63,739 nt of DNA from assembly GCA_964423615.1 (NCBI GenBank), contig CAYRFQ010000039.1, forward strand, positions 1 through 63,739, read 5' to 3'. A model generated the notes under the pieces. It was given only the letters and a program-made list of their open reading frames with translations, was not told the DNA's origin and ran no database searches. Each line of letters opens with the position of its first letter. Position 1 is the first letter of the stretch. The translations under genes were made by a program, and so were the position numbers. This DNA comes from CAYRFQ01 sp964423615 (GTDB lineage Bacteria > Planctomycetota > Planctomycetia > Gemmatales > Gemmataceae). Positions 55,575-63,739 of the stretch are shown in pieces.

Positions 55575-56424
55575 TCAATTTGAGAACAGAAGTTTTTCCT
55601 TTTCGGGATCGAGTTCGAATTTGGGCCACAGCCTGTCAATGATTGCCAAGGGGTCTTGGTTGATCCTTTCGATGAAGGCCAGACAGGCTCGCCAGAGTTC
55701 CCCGAGATTTTTATGACAGTAGCCGTAAGTAACTTCTTCTCGCATCCACTTCCAAAGGCCCTCGATGGGGTTAAGGTCCGGACTGTATCCGGGCAACGGC
55801 TCCAAGTGCATACCCAACGCTTTGGCCCCGGCCACAGCTATCTTGGCCCGATGCCAAGGAGCACCGTCCCAAATGATCACGATCTTGGCCGTCGTCGGAC
55901 CGATCCACTCTCGCACTCGCTTCAAAAAGGCTTTCGTGGTCGTGCCATTACAAGGTCCTTCGTGCCAAATCAGACATCGACCTCGCGTAAAGTCGTACGC
56001 CCCGAACCAGTTGATGCGCTCCGACAGGCCTGGGCAATCACTCACACGCCAAGCACGCTCGCCTTTGGGGGCCCACACATAGCCCAAGTCCATGTCTCTG
56101 TGGAAATGAGCTTCGTCGATGTAGATCAACAACACTTCGTGGGCACAGACTTTCTCGTACAACCGACGAAATTTCTCGAGGAACTCTTCTCGCTTGGCGG
56201 CACACCCTCGGCCCAGAAGTTTCTTGACTTTTTTCCACGTATATCCAGCCCGTCGAAGAACGTTGCGAATCGTGCTGCGAGAAACTCTCAGGCCGAAAGT
56301 TTGTCCGATCCAAGTTCGGAACTTCTTGAGCGTCGAGCCGTGTCCGGGCAAGCCGTGGTCAATGGGTTCGGTTTTGTCGGCGGCTTGCAGGAGTTGGTCT
56401 TTGTGGTCAGCAGAAAAAGGGGGC
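55575..56424 (-). CDS. IS630-type transposase, second frame (DDE domain)
   Basis: The frame is open from 56648 but only resembles transposase from FSADHKDQLLQAADKTEP (codon 78, near 56417). It carries a helix-turn-helix of Tc1/IS630 type (WIGQTFGLRVSRSTIRNVLRRAGYTWKK), then the DDE residues: Asp178 in IYIDEAHFH, Asp261 in IIWDGAPWH, Glu296 in LNPIEGLWKW, in this frame's numbering. Joined to the first frame this gives about 364 residues, normal for the family. It must be reached by a -1 frameshift at the C5T5 run (plus-strand A5G5, 56414-56423). Confidence 0.88.
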
Positions 56425-56671
56425 GCCGTCCGCCGGTTCGTTTGTAGAGCAGGGCCTCGGGTCCTTGTTCGTTGTAGGTGTGAAGCCAACCCAAGACGGT
56501 CTGGACTCGGCGAGAGATTTGGTTGGCCCAGGTTGTGGCATTGGTCTTTCCCGAGGCGATTTGGATGATTGCTTGGAATCGTTCTCTTGTTCGTTGGTGG
56601 GTTGCCTCGACGGACAGTCGTCGAACGTCTTCGAGGGTCTGATTCCATTTGGCAAGGTCAGGACGAACCAT
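56288..56671 (-). CDS. IS630-type transposase, first frame
   Basis: A 127-residue frame whose first 84 residues (MVRPDLAKWNQTLEDVRRL, RTRERFQAIIQIASGKTNATTWANQISRRVQTVLGWLHTYNEQGPEALLYKR) match the N-terminal DNA-binding helix-turn-helix of IS630 transposases. After GGRRP at the C5T5 run it runs out of the family frame into LFLLTTKTN. GAGGT lies seven bases before the ATG at 56671. It is either a first half joined by programmed frameshifting or the front of a mutated gene. Confidence 0.8.
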   Translation of the reverse strand: MVRPDLAKWNQTLEDVRRLSVEATHQRTRERFQAIIQIASGKTNATTWANQISRRVQTVLGWLHTYNEQGPEALLYKRTGGRRPLFLLTTKTNSCKPPTKPNPLTTACPDTARRSRSSELGSDKLSA

Positions 56672-56848
56672 GACAAAACCTCACTATTGCAATACCCGGA
56701 TGCGAAAAAGGCCCAAAACACTACCTCCAAGCTTACAAAATAGCAGCGGATTGAAAACTGGCGGTTTCAAATTGAACTCAGTTTAGGTCGATTATTTCGG
56801 GGATAAATCCGATGAAAGACATGAGAGTTTCGATGAAGATCCAATCTC

Positions 56849-58747
56849 TCAATTCAATTCCAACGCTTCCTCCCAGTGCTCGTACAGCTGCTCCAGATTC
56901 TTCTTCGTCTCCTCGAATTGTTCGGTAGTCTGCTTGACCTTTTCACCATCCGAATAAATATCCGGCGACGCCAACGCCTTCTCGAGGTCTTGCAGCTTCT
57001 CTTCTTCGGCAGCGATATCGGATTCGAGGTCTTCGACCTTGCGGTAAGGGAACTTACGTTTGGGTTTGGCTTTCTTGGGTGGTGGGGCAGACTTACGGGC
57101 TTTTTCTTCGACCTTCTTTTGTTTGGCGGCGTTCGCTTCGTCTTGTAGAGCCTTAAGACGTTCATACGTTTCGTAGTTGCCGTGGACGACTTGAACTTTG
57201 CCAGGAGCTTCGAACACGACGAGTATCTCGGCGACGCTGTTCAAAAAGTAACGGTCGTGACTGACAACGAGGACCGTCCCGTCGAATGCCTTGAGAGCTT
57301 CTTCGAGAGCCTCACACGCCCACAAATCAAGGTGATTCGTGGGCTCGTCAAGGATGAGCGTGTTGACACCCTCGCCAACGAGTTTCGCCAACGCCACGCG
57401 GCTCCGCTCGCCACCGCTCATGAGTCCGACTTTCTGTTTAACCTGTTCTCCTTCAATACCGAAGCGTCCGAGCAAGTCTCGCATTTCCTGGTCTTTGGCA
57501 GCGGTAATCTCGTCGGGCCAGACGGCTTGTATAGCCTCCTTCTCGTGGTCGAGCATTTTCAAGTGTTGGTCGTAGTAGCCAAGGTCGACGAAGTGGCCGA
57601 CCTCGACTGTCCCGCTGTCTTGTTGGACTTCTCCAAGCATGCACTTCAAGAGTGTGGATTTACCCGAGCCATTCGGACCCATGATGCCGGCGCGTTGGCC
57701 GCGTTTGATGTCGAAACTCAGACGATTGAACAGTGGCTTGTCGAACGCTTTCGTTAGATCCTCAACACGGAACACGACATCGCCACTACGTCGACATTCG
57801 CCGAAGTTCATCTTCGGGGCTTCGATGACAGTTGGCATTTCGACTCGTTCTATTTTGTCGATCTGTTTCTGACGGGATGCTGCTTGTTTGTGGAGTTGGC
57901 CGTAATTCACTCGGGCGATGTATTCCTCCTGCTTCTTTATGTAGTCCTTTTGTTGTTCGTACTCACGCATTTGCTGCTCGTAACGTTCCTGGCGAAGTCG
58001 GTTGTATTGCTTGAAGTTCCCCGGGTAAACGGTGAGTTTCCGGTTGTGCAGTTCGAAGACTTTGTTGACCACCTTGTCCAGGAAATAACGGTCGTGGCTA
58101 ACGACGATCATGGCTTCGTGTTGAGCGGCCAGGTAGTTTTCGAGCCATTCGGTTGCGGCAATGTCAAGGTGGTTGCTCGGTTCGTCGAGTAGCATTACGT
58201 CGGGAGCCGAGAGCAACAACTTACCGAGCATGACTCGGTTCTGTTGGCCTCCACTGAACGTCTCGATCGGACGGTCGTAATCGGTCTTGGAGAACCCAAG
58301 ACCAGCCAGGACTTGAGCCACGCGGTAATCGATGTTGTAAGCATCGTGGTGTTGGAGCATCTCGACAAGTCGATCGTACTTCGATTCGAGTTGTCTGCGG
58401 ACCGTGGGATCATCAACCGTCGCAAGGGCCTCAGCAGTCACGACCATCTCGTCCTGAGCCGCAAGAAATTCGTCGAGCGCACTTTTGGCTTCGTCAAAGA
58501 GCGTGCGTCCTTCCGCAAAATCTGGGTGCTGTTGGAGTAGGCCGATTCGGGCTCCAGCATGCAACCGGGTTTCTCCGGTATCAGGCTGATTGAGTCCCGC
58601 CAGAATTCGCATGAGGGTGGTCTTGCCCGTCCCGTTCGGACCGACGAGACCGACGCGTTCTCCGGCGTATAACTCGAAGCCCAAGTCTTCAAAGAGTGGA
58701 TCAGCGTCAAAACCTCGTGATAAATTATCGCAACTAAATAAAAGCAT
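56849..58747 (-). CDS. ABC-F family ATP-binding protein (Uup/EttA-like)
   Basis: A 632-residue cytoplasmic protein with two ABC domains and no membrane part. First: GPNGTGKTT, FSGGQQNRVMLGKLLL, LLDEPSNHLD. Second: GPNGSGKST, MSGGERSRVALAKL, LDEPTNHLD. Between them lies the charged linker (RLRQERYEQQMREYEQQKDYIKKQEEYIARV), the P-site tRNA interaction motif of ABC-F proteins. A Lys-rich stretch and C-terminal coiled coil (EDLESDIAAEEEKLQDLEKAL, QFEETKKNLEQLYEHWEEAL) resemble Uup. ABC-F proteins act at the ribosome or in resistance. It starts at the ATG 58747 with the family's usual MLLFSCDNLSRGF. Confidence 0.95.
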   Translation of the reverse strand: MLLFSCDNLSRGFDADPLFEDLGFELYAGERVGLVGPNGTGKTTLMRILAGLNQPDTGETRLHAGARIGLLQQHPDFAEGRTLFDEAKSALDEFLAAQDEMVVTAEALATVDDPTVRRQLESKYDRLVEMLQHHDAYNIDYRVAQVLAGLGFSKTDYDRPIETFSGGQQNRVMLGKLLLSAPDVMLLDEPSNHLDIAATEWLENYLAAQHEAMIVVSHDRYFLDKVVNKVFELHNRKLTVYPGNFKQYNRLRQERYEQQMREYEQQKDYIKKQEEYIARVNYGQLHKQAASRQKQIDKIERVEMPTVIEAPKMNFGECRRSGDVVFRVEDLTKAFDKPLFNRLSFDIKRGQRAGIMGPNGSGKSTLLKCMLGEVQQDSGTVEVGHFVDLGYYDQHLKMLDHEKEAIQAVWPDEITAAKDQEMRDLLGRFGIEGEQVKQKVGLMSGGERSRVALAKLVGEGVNTLILDEPTNHLDLWACEALEEALKAFDGTVLVVSHDRYFLNSVAEILVVFEAPGKVQVVHGNYETYERLKALQDEANAAKQKKVEEKARKSAPPPKKAKPKRKFPYRKVEDLESDIAAEEEKLQDLEKALASPDIYSDGEKVKQTTEQFEETKKNLEQLYEHWEEALELN

Positions 58748-58805
58748 AAATGGTGTTCGTTATTGTTGATGGTGATTAATAAACCAAACGTTCCTTGTCG
58801 TTTCG

Positions 58806-59270
58806 TCAACAATCCCCAAGGGCCAAGTAAAACAAACGCCCCAACCCCGCCGAGCCACCAATGAGGCTCACTCCCACATGAATCACGAGGACCCAGTTCC
58901 GAGCCCTTCGGCGAACATCGTCCGGTTGCCCTTGGGTGGCGATGGCAACGGGGACATTGAGCAGCGCGAGAAGCGCGGCGTTGAAAGCAAACATGTGTGC
59001 GACGATAAGGAGTGGAGGCAGGGATTGCCAACCAAGGAAGATGCCAAGGAAGCCGACCCAAGCGTAGGCCAATGGATTGATCACACCGCAGACAGTCAGG
59101 GTAGTCAACCATGACTCATCTACCCACACGAACTTCCTGAGGTTGGTAGTAAGACGTCGTTCTTCCATTCCGTACCTGAGACCCAGATCATCCGGCCAAT
59201 CGGCTTGGATACAGTCGTTTTTCGACCGAAGACGGTCTTCCACTTGGTCGGTTTCAGTCTCGGAGTTCAT
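58806..59270 (-). CDS. Tandem membrane paralogue, copy 1
   Basis: A 154-residue protein with an acidic cytoplasmic start and about three membrane segments: TVCGVINPLAYAWVGFLGIF, LLIVAHMFAFNAALLALLNV, WVLVIHVGVSLIGGSAGLGRLF. Copy 2 (59359-59820) shares the plan: LFGFVNPLGMVWVWLL, FVAHLIMFNAVLFIVLSLP, VILLHVAISVIGGCLGLVG, and an 'RRxARNWVLVIHV / IRQNAMNRVILLHV' loop. No family recognised. The open frame extends 19 codons; MNSETETDQVED at 59270 was chosen. Confidence 0.65.
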   Translation of the reverse strand: MNSETETDQVEDRLRSKNDCIQADWPDDLGLRYGMEERRLTTNLRKFVWVDESWLTTLTVCGVINPLAYAWVGFLGIFLGWQSLPPLLIVAHMFAFNAALLALLNVPVAIATQGQPDDVRRRARNWVLVIHVGVSLIGGSAGLGRLFYLALGDC

Positions 59271-59358
59271 TGGATTGCTTTCGAGAGCGTTCGTATTGAA
59301 CGGGATTTCTCTTGCCAACTCCAACAAGTGCTTGTTGGCAAGAAAAACTCACATAAAC

Positions 59359-59820
59359 TCAATGCCCCAAATGAGAGACGATCCCAACGAGTCCCAAACA
59401 TCCTCCAATGACGCTGATTGCCACATGAAGTAGGATGACTCGGTTCATCGCGTTTTGTCGAATTTCGTAGTGTTGCCCACCAGTCGCGACGGCTTGGGGG
59501 AGCGAAAGCACGATAAACAACACGGCGTTGAACATAATCAGATGGGCCACAAATTGTGCTTCGCTCATCAAAAGTTGGAACCAATATTTCAGCAACCAAA
59601 CCCATACCATTCCTAGTGGATTGACGAATCCGAACAACCCAATGCCGATCACTGGCACCCACTCCATCCAACAGACTTTTCGAACAAGAGGAGCAGGTCG
59701 TTGACTACCGTCCAAAACGTCAGGAAGATCGTGCTTGAGCGAGTCGTAAGCTTTGACGTGTTTACTCCTCGAGTCAGCCAAAATTTTTTTCTGGATGTTG
59801 TGCATAGGGGAGCCATTCAC
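59359..59820 (-). CDS. Tandem membrane paralogue, copy 2
   Basis: A 153-residue paralogue of copy 1 with three membrane segments and a start rich in charged residues (HNIQKKILADSRSKHVKAYDSLKHDLPDVL). The N-termini of the copies are unrelated, but their membrane parts align. MNGSPMHN starts at an ATG just behind AAGGTGA; the ATG five codons later has better spacing. 88 bases separate the two genes, which are probably cotranscribed. Function unknown. Confidence 0.65.
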   Translation of the reverse strand: MNGSPMHNIQKKILADSRSKHVKAYDSLKHDLPDVLDGSQRPAPLVRKVCWMEWVPVIGIGLFGFVNPLGMVWVWLLKYWFQLLMSEAQFVAHLIMFNAVLFIVLSLPQAVATGGQHYEIRQNAMNRVILLHVAISVIGGCLGLVGIVSHLGH

Positions 59821-61045
59821 CTTGGAGAGTTCTCCTCATTCTTGTTCCTTTTGACGGGGCGGCAATTATCGCTTGCACAGTATTTTGGGCAAGTTAACCA
59901 ACGCTGGAGACGTTGAAATCGACCAAAAGCTCTAGTTAGACGATTAAGACACAACTGAACAATCCTGTTGTGTTTCTGCCTTTTTTAACCAAGACAATTA
60001 GAACAAGAAATACAGGAGAACAAGACATCTCCGAAATCTGACGAGCATTGACGTAATCCACTAGGCCAAAACTATGCAAATGGCAATAATGGCACTAAAA
60101 CACAAAGCCAAACACATGGAGCCAAAAGGGAACCATGATCCCCAGTGTTGGTGGCTTTTTGAATTGTTGGAGCCAATTGCATCACTCGCATGAACCGAAA
60201 CCCACAAGAGGGTTCGGTAAGGTTGCTGGGCCAGGCGCTTTGAGATTTCGATCTAAGTTTAGTCGTCTGGAAAGCGCCCACATGGATTCGGTCGATTTCA
60301 CTCAGATTCAGGAGTTTTCGTTTTTGTCAGCTGGGATGACTTTGACAGTTATTCTACCAAAATGACTCAGAGGAAAAGGAGAGGGTTTCACGGATCTTAC
60401 AATAGAATCAATTTTTTTAGTAAGACCATGCCGTCAAATCTGAGGACACCAATGACAATCAACTTCGTGGTCTGACTGCACTTTGGTTTCGTAGGTTGTG
60501 ACGAGACGGATTGCACGTTGTTTCTTCTTGGTGTGTCAGCGCGATCGCTAGAGTTCACGCTGGTCACACGTTAGAACGAAAATGGAAACATAAACAGTTT
60601 CTGTTCCAAAGTCTGTCTTACGTTCATTAGCTCCTGCAATCTCGGCCACCAAGGCTCAGAAGGGAAGGTTCAACCTTCTTGCCAAGCCGAATTCTCACTC
60701 GTGCCCAGAAATGCGTTTCATTTCTCGGAATCACATTTTCCCAAATCCGCAAACTCGGCGCTTGAGTCCCCCTCTATCAGTCCTTACAATCAGCCCGTTG
60801 GGAGGTGAAAAATACTAGCTGGAGTCTTTCACCTCTTCCCAACCGTTTCCCGACGACCTGTCCCTTTGGACCGCATATCCCGCAAGGTCGGCGGAAGCAC
60901 GACACTGACTGGAATCAGTTTCGCATGCGCCGCGACGCGTGGGTGGTACGAAAACACGATCGTGTGCCGGTTGCTATGAATCGACCAAAAAACTCTATTT
61001 CGGACTGAGAGATTTTCCTTTCTTACATACGGAGGGTCTGACCGA
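59821..61045. other. Long gene-poor spacer between divergent genes
   Basis: More than 1.2 kb without a convincing gene: short frames (60135-60365, 60805-61008) have no family pattern. An imperfect hairpin (ACACAAC / GTTGTGT, near 59950-59972) followed after six bases by TTTTTT looks like a rightward terminator, but no rightward gene precedes it. It presumably holds the promoter of the dehydrogenase genes. Confidence 0.45.
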
Positions 61046-61759
61046 ATGAACGACCCACAAGATCCCAAACAAGATGGTGCCCAGAACACTCCCAATTCGG
61101 ACGAGTTTTCTCGGCGTGATTTTCTAAAGGGTTCCGGAGTCGCAGGAGCCGGTGCGGCGCTTGGCACGGTGCCGTTGCCGACCGTCAATGCCCAGCCCGT
61201 CGCACAGCAAGCTCAACGGCGCGGCCCGAATCCCGTTCGCATGACGTTTACCATCAACGGCCGCGAAACGACAACCAACCTCGAGCCTCGCGTGACTTTG
61301 CTCGACGCACTTCGGAACTACCTCGACATAACCGGGTGTAAGCGCGTTTGCGACGCCGGCACGTGCGGCGCTTGCACGATTCTGCTAGAGGGCAAGCCGG
61401 TGTATGCTTGCTCGATGCTCGCCATTGAGGCCGACGGGATGGACATCCAGACGGCCGAATCTCTCGTCACTGCCGATGGCGAACCAGGCCAAGTTCCAAG
61501 TAAGTTCGTTCAGTATGATGCCCAACAATGTGGCTTCTGTACTCCGGGCTTCGTCGTTTCGATGCACGCCGTTTTCCAGGACAACGCCCGCCCAACGCCT
61601 GAGGAAGTCGAAGCCGGACTGGCCGGCAACATCTGTCGCTGCGGCACGTATGAACAAATGCGGGATGCGATCTACGACCTGTGCGGACGACAACGCCGAC
61701 CAGCTCAAGCTGGGGGTGCTGGTAATGGAGCCAACGAGAATAACGGGGGAGCACAGTAA
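61046..61759 (+). CDS. Tat-exported 2Fe-2S subunit of xanthine/CO-dehydrogenase family
   Basis: A 237-residue protein with a twin-arginine signal (FSRRDFLKGSGVAGAGAALG, Arg23-Arg24, cleavage near VNAQ). The mature part has the two iron-sulfur clusters of the family: plant-type (Cys102, Cys107, Cys110, Cys122) and helical type (Cys162, Cys165, Cys197, Cys199 in QCGFCTPG and NICRCGTYEQ). It would pass electrons from the molybdenum centre of the next subunit. The Gly/Asn-rich tail is probably disordered. GGAGGG precedes the start. Two bases separate it from the next gene. Confidence 0.93.
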   Translation: MNDPQDPKQDGAQNTPNSDEFSRRDFLKGSGVAGAGAALGTVPLPTVNAQPVAQQAQRRGPNPVRMTFTINGRETTTNLEPRVTLLDALRNYLDITGCKRVCDAGTCGACTILLEGKPVYACSMLAIEADGMDIQTAESLVTADGEPGQVPSKFVQYDAQQCGFCTPGFVVSMHAVFQDNARPTPEEVEAGLAGNICRCGTYEQMRDAIYDLCGRQRRPAQAGGAGNGANENNGGAQ

Positions 61760-61761
61760 TC

Positions 61762-63739
61762 ATGCCTTGGCCACAACAACGCCGAGTCATCGGCACCAAA
61801 GTCCAGCGGCTCGATGGTCCAGACAAAGCGACCGGTCGCGCGAAATATAGCTACGACGTGAACCGACCGGGAATGCTCCACGGTCTTATATTGCGGAGTC
61901 CCTACCCCCGAGCGTTTATCCGCTCCATCAACACCCAGCGAGCCGAACGGATGCCTGGCGTCCGGGCCGTTTGGATCATCGCCGACAATCAGGGGACTTC
62001 CATCGTTGGGCGGGAGATCTATTTCGCCGGTGAAGAACTCGTCGCCCTGGCCGCCGAAACCGAAGAACAAGCAGCAGACGCCCTCCGCGAAATCCAGGTG
62101 GAATACAAAGTCCTGCCGGCTTACGTCAAGGAAGATCAGGTCGTCTGGGCCCGGGAACGAGCTCGATCGATGAGTGGTTTCAACCCGGCCAACCTTCGCC
62201 GAGGTGGCGAATTCAAGACCAACAATTTCGACGAACAGGCGTATCAGGGAACCGCCGCCACGGTCGAAAACTTCTATGGCGTACCCGTCATTTGCCATCA
62301 GTGTCTCGAGTCACACGGGCTCGTCGCCGAATGGAACGCCAATCAGACTGAGTTGACCGTGTGGGCTTCGACACAAGCGACTTACAACACTGCGAGCTTG
62401 TTGGCCCGCCGATTCAATTTACCTGCCGGGAAAGTAAAGTGCATCACTCACGTCATGGGCGGTGGATTCGGAAGTAAATTCGGTCCAGACATTCAGGGCA
62501 TTGCCGCCGCCGAGTTGGCCAAGCGTGCCCGAGCTCCGGTAAAGGTCTTCCTCAACCGGGAGGAAGAAGTCATCGCTGCTGGAAATCGGCCTTCAGCCTT
62601 CGGGACAGTCAAGATGGCGGCAACCCAGAATGGTCGAATCAAAGCTTACGAGGTCGATTGTTACGGCACTCCTGGCACAGGAAGTGGATCAACGGTCAAC
62701 TTGCGATTGTTGCCTTACGTGTATGACATTCCGTTCGTCAACCGCAAGCACGAAGTCGTGCGGCTTAACACCGGTAAAGCGCGAGCCATGCGAGCTCCGG
62801 GACATCCACAAAACTGCGTACTGACGGAGTGGGCCGTCGACGAACTCGCAGCCCAGCTCAATCTCAATCCAATGGACATGCGCTTGGCAAACTTGCCACA
62901 GAACGATCCTGCGGCCGCTCGCAACAATCCAACGTCGTTCGAAGCCCTCCGCCACACCATCTATATTCAGGAAATTGCCATAGCACGACGACTGTCGGAT
63001 TGGAACCGCAAATGGCATGCACCTGGCCAGAATAACGGCAACGGCGTCATTAAACACGGAATTGGAATGGCGTTGCATACTTGGGGTGGTGCCGGGCGTA
63101 ATCCCAACGACATCAAGACGACAATCTTCCGCGACGGCTCAGTTCTCGTGCAAGGGTCCACCCAGGACCTCGGAACGGGCGAGCGAACGGCCTTGGCGAT
63201 CGTGACGGCCGAGGTCCTCGGATTACAACCAAGAGATATCACCGTCGAAATCGGCGAAAGTCAACTCGGTCGATCGACCGGTTCGGGTGGGAGCACGACG
63301 TGCCCGGCGACGACTCCGGCAGCTTTGAAGGCCGCCGAAGCCGTCAAGCAGAATTTCTTCCAGACGATCGCCGGACGATTGAATGTGCCAGCAGCAAACT
63401 TGAGGGTCCAAAATGGCCGTGTCGTCGGGCCGAACAACCAACGCTGGACCTGGAAAGAAGCCTGCGCCCGCCTCGGCGAAACTCCCGTCACTGGTGATGG
63501 CGTTTGGGATCAGTCGCTCTCGAACGTTGGCGTCGGGGGTGTGCAGATTGCCGAAGTCACAGTCGATACCGAGACGGGCGTTGTCCAGTGTACCAAGGTT
63601 GTGGCCGTCCAGGACTGCGGATTGGTCATCAACAAACTCGGTTGCGAATCCCAGGTCGCTGGTGGGGTCATCATGGGTGTCAATTACGCACTCTTCGAAG
63701 AGCGGATCATGGATTCGCAAACCGGACGACAGGTCAACC
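61762..63739 (+). CDS. Molybdopterin-binding subunit of xanthine/CO-dehydrogenase family (partial)
   Basis: At least 659 codons, running off the window. Visible: RLDGPDKATGRAKYSYDVNRPGMLHG and HGLILRSPYPRAFI (a/b hammerhead domain), EEQAADALREIQVEYKVLPA, MGGGFGSKFGPDIQGIAAAELAKRA (the cofactor-binding GGGFG), RAMRAPGHPQNCVLTEWAVDELA, and GSTQDLGTGERTALAIVTAEVLGL. These fit the large subunit that oxidises aldehydes, purines or CO. The substrate cannot be read, since the tell-tale active-site residues may lie beyond the end. No Tat signal; export would depend on the small subunit. Confidence 0.93.
   Translation, partial: MPWPQQRRVIGTKVQRLDGPDKATGRAKYSYDVNRPGMLHGLILRSPYPRAFIRSINTQRAERMPGVRAVWIIADNQGTSIVGREIYFAGEELVALAAETEEQAADALREIQVEYKVLPAYVKEDQVVWARERARSMSGFNPANLRRGGEFKTNNFDEQAYQGTAATVENFYGVPVICHQCLESHGLVAEWNANQTELTVWASTQATYNTASLLARRFNLPAGKVKCITHVMGGGFGSKFGPDIQGIAAAELAKRARAPVKVFLNREEEVIAAGNRPSAFGTVKMAATQNGRIKAYEVDCYGTPGTGSGSTVNLRLLPYVYDIPFVNRKHEVVRLNTGKARAMRAPGHPQNCVLTEWAVDELAAQLNLNPMDMRLANLPQNDPAAARNNPTSFEALRHTIYIQEIAIARRLSDWNRKWHAPGQNNGNGVIKHGIGMALHTWGGAGRNPNDIKTTIFRDGSVLVQGSTQDLGTGERTALAIVTAEVLGLQPRDITVEIGESQLGRSTGSGGSTTCPATTPAALKAAEAVKQNFFQTIAGRLNVPAANLRVQNGRVVGPNNQRWTWKEACARLGETPVTGDGVWDQSLSNVGVGGVQIAEVTVDTETGVVQCTKVVAVQDCGLVINKLGCESQVAGGVIMGVNYALFEERIMDSQTGRQVN

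Larger units (their letters stand above)
55567..56783 (-). mobile_element. Complete IS630-type insertion sequence
   Basis: A 1217-base element. Terminal inverted repeats AACTGAGTTCAATTTGA (55567-55583) and its inverse TCAAATTGAACTCAGTT (56767-56783) match in 17 of 17 positions. TA is directly on both sides (55565-55566 and 56784-56785), as in IS630/Tc1-mariner elements. It encodes a transposase in two overlapping frames. The left repeat overlaps the transposase stop codon. The intact ends suggest a recent insertion. Confidence 0.9.

Noticed and set aside
60540..60548. GCGATCGC palindrome
   Set aside because: It is the HIP1-type octamer of cyanobacteria; a single copy here means nothing.
60661..60700. 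AAGGTT-C-AACCTT in the spacer before the dehydrogenase genes
   Set aside because: The loop of one base is too tight for a functional hairpin and no operator-like spacing to the gene start is seen.
1..63739. Search for CRISPR arrays, tRNA or rRNA genes and prophage genes
   Set aside because: No evenly spaced direct repeats, no tRNA-like cloverleaf, no rRNA motif and no phage structural protein was found by reading.

Overview
The window looks like chromosomal DNA of a planctomycete, most likely close to Gemmata (order Gemmatales). Evidence: a TIGR02996 protein with a downstream Cys cluster (51953-52519), a TIGR03000 protein (46687-47298), two copies (one intact, one dead) of a Gemmata-type family opening MTE-x-EW (25280-26068; 12017-12745), an ECF sigma factor beside a Ser/Thr kinase with TPRs (37018-41592), a DUF1570 protein, a secreted sulfatase and many large exported proteins. 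No rRNA, tRNA, CRISPR array or prophage was seen. Genes lie in short runs on both strands with long spacers.

Layout. 1-828: 3' part of a dead CocE-type hydrolase gene. 976-2768: exported papain-fold-like protein, ATP-grasp enzyme and convergent GtrA protein, all overlapping. 3142-8839 (minus): dusB, a TIM-barrel isomerase, two small proteins, ricT-like gene and a lipoprotein with a cysteine-less thioredoxin fold. 9104-11920: UvrA-family ATPase. 12017-13714 (minus): dead Gemmata-family gene and an SDR. 14527-22890 (plus): four-gene cluster of alpha-E, transglutaminase-DUF2126, circularly permuted ATP-grasp-alpha-E and transglutaminase, the most system-like locus here. 23049-26068 (minus): ftsH and the intact Gemmata-family gene. 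26327-28041: two tandem periplasmic helical paralogues. 28277-30991 (minus): serine acetyltransferase and DUF1570 protein. 31651-35144 (plus): HEAT-like, PQQ-propeller and Tat-exported isomerase genes, with a textbook terminator. 35395-41592 (minus): exported trypsin-like protease, kinase, ECF sigma factor. 42235-42654: arfB. 42664-45873 (minus): DUF5060 glycosidase-like protein and sulfatase. 46495-46659: a MITE-like foldback. 46687-55256 (minus): TIGR03000 protein, LOG-family protein, alpha/beta hydrolase, phosphoketolase, TIGR02996 protein, isochorismatase-like hydrolase, secreted protein, DUF7919-like protein. 55348-56783: truncated addiction-module antitoxin and a complete IS630-type element with a shifted two-frame transposase. 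56849-59820 (minus): ABC-F protein and two tandem membrane paralogues. 59821-61045: long gene-poor spacer. 61046-63739: Tat-exported 2Fe-2S subunit and molybdopterin subunit of a xanthine/CO-dehydrogenase-family enzyme, the second running off the end.

How it fits together. The 14.5-22.9 kb cluster matches predicted amidoligase/peptide-tagging neighbourhoods known from comparative genomics: ATP-grasp and DUF2126 parts would form amide bonds, and the transglutaminase-fold parts would cleave or transfer them. The ECF-kinase pair is a planctomycete-type signalling unit. Sulfatase plus DUF5060 protein suggests use of sulfated polysaccharides. Several loci show decay or mobile DNA: two pseudogenes, an antitoxin remnant, an IS630 element, a MITE-like foldback and a 37-38 bp motif present twice. 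Convergent gene pairs often carry long hairpins without T-tracts. All functional statements come from reading motifs by eye; no similarity search was run.
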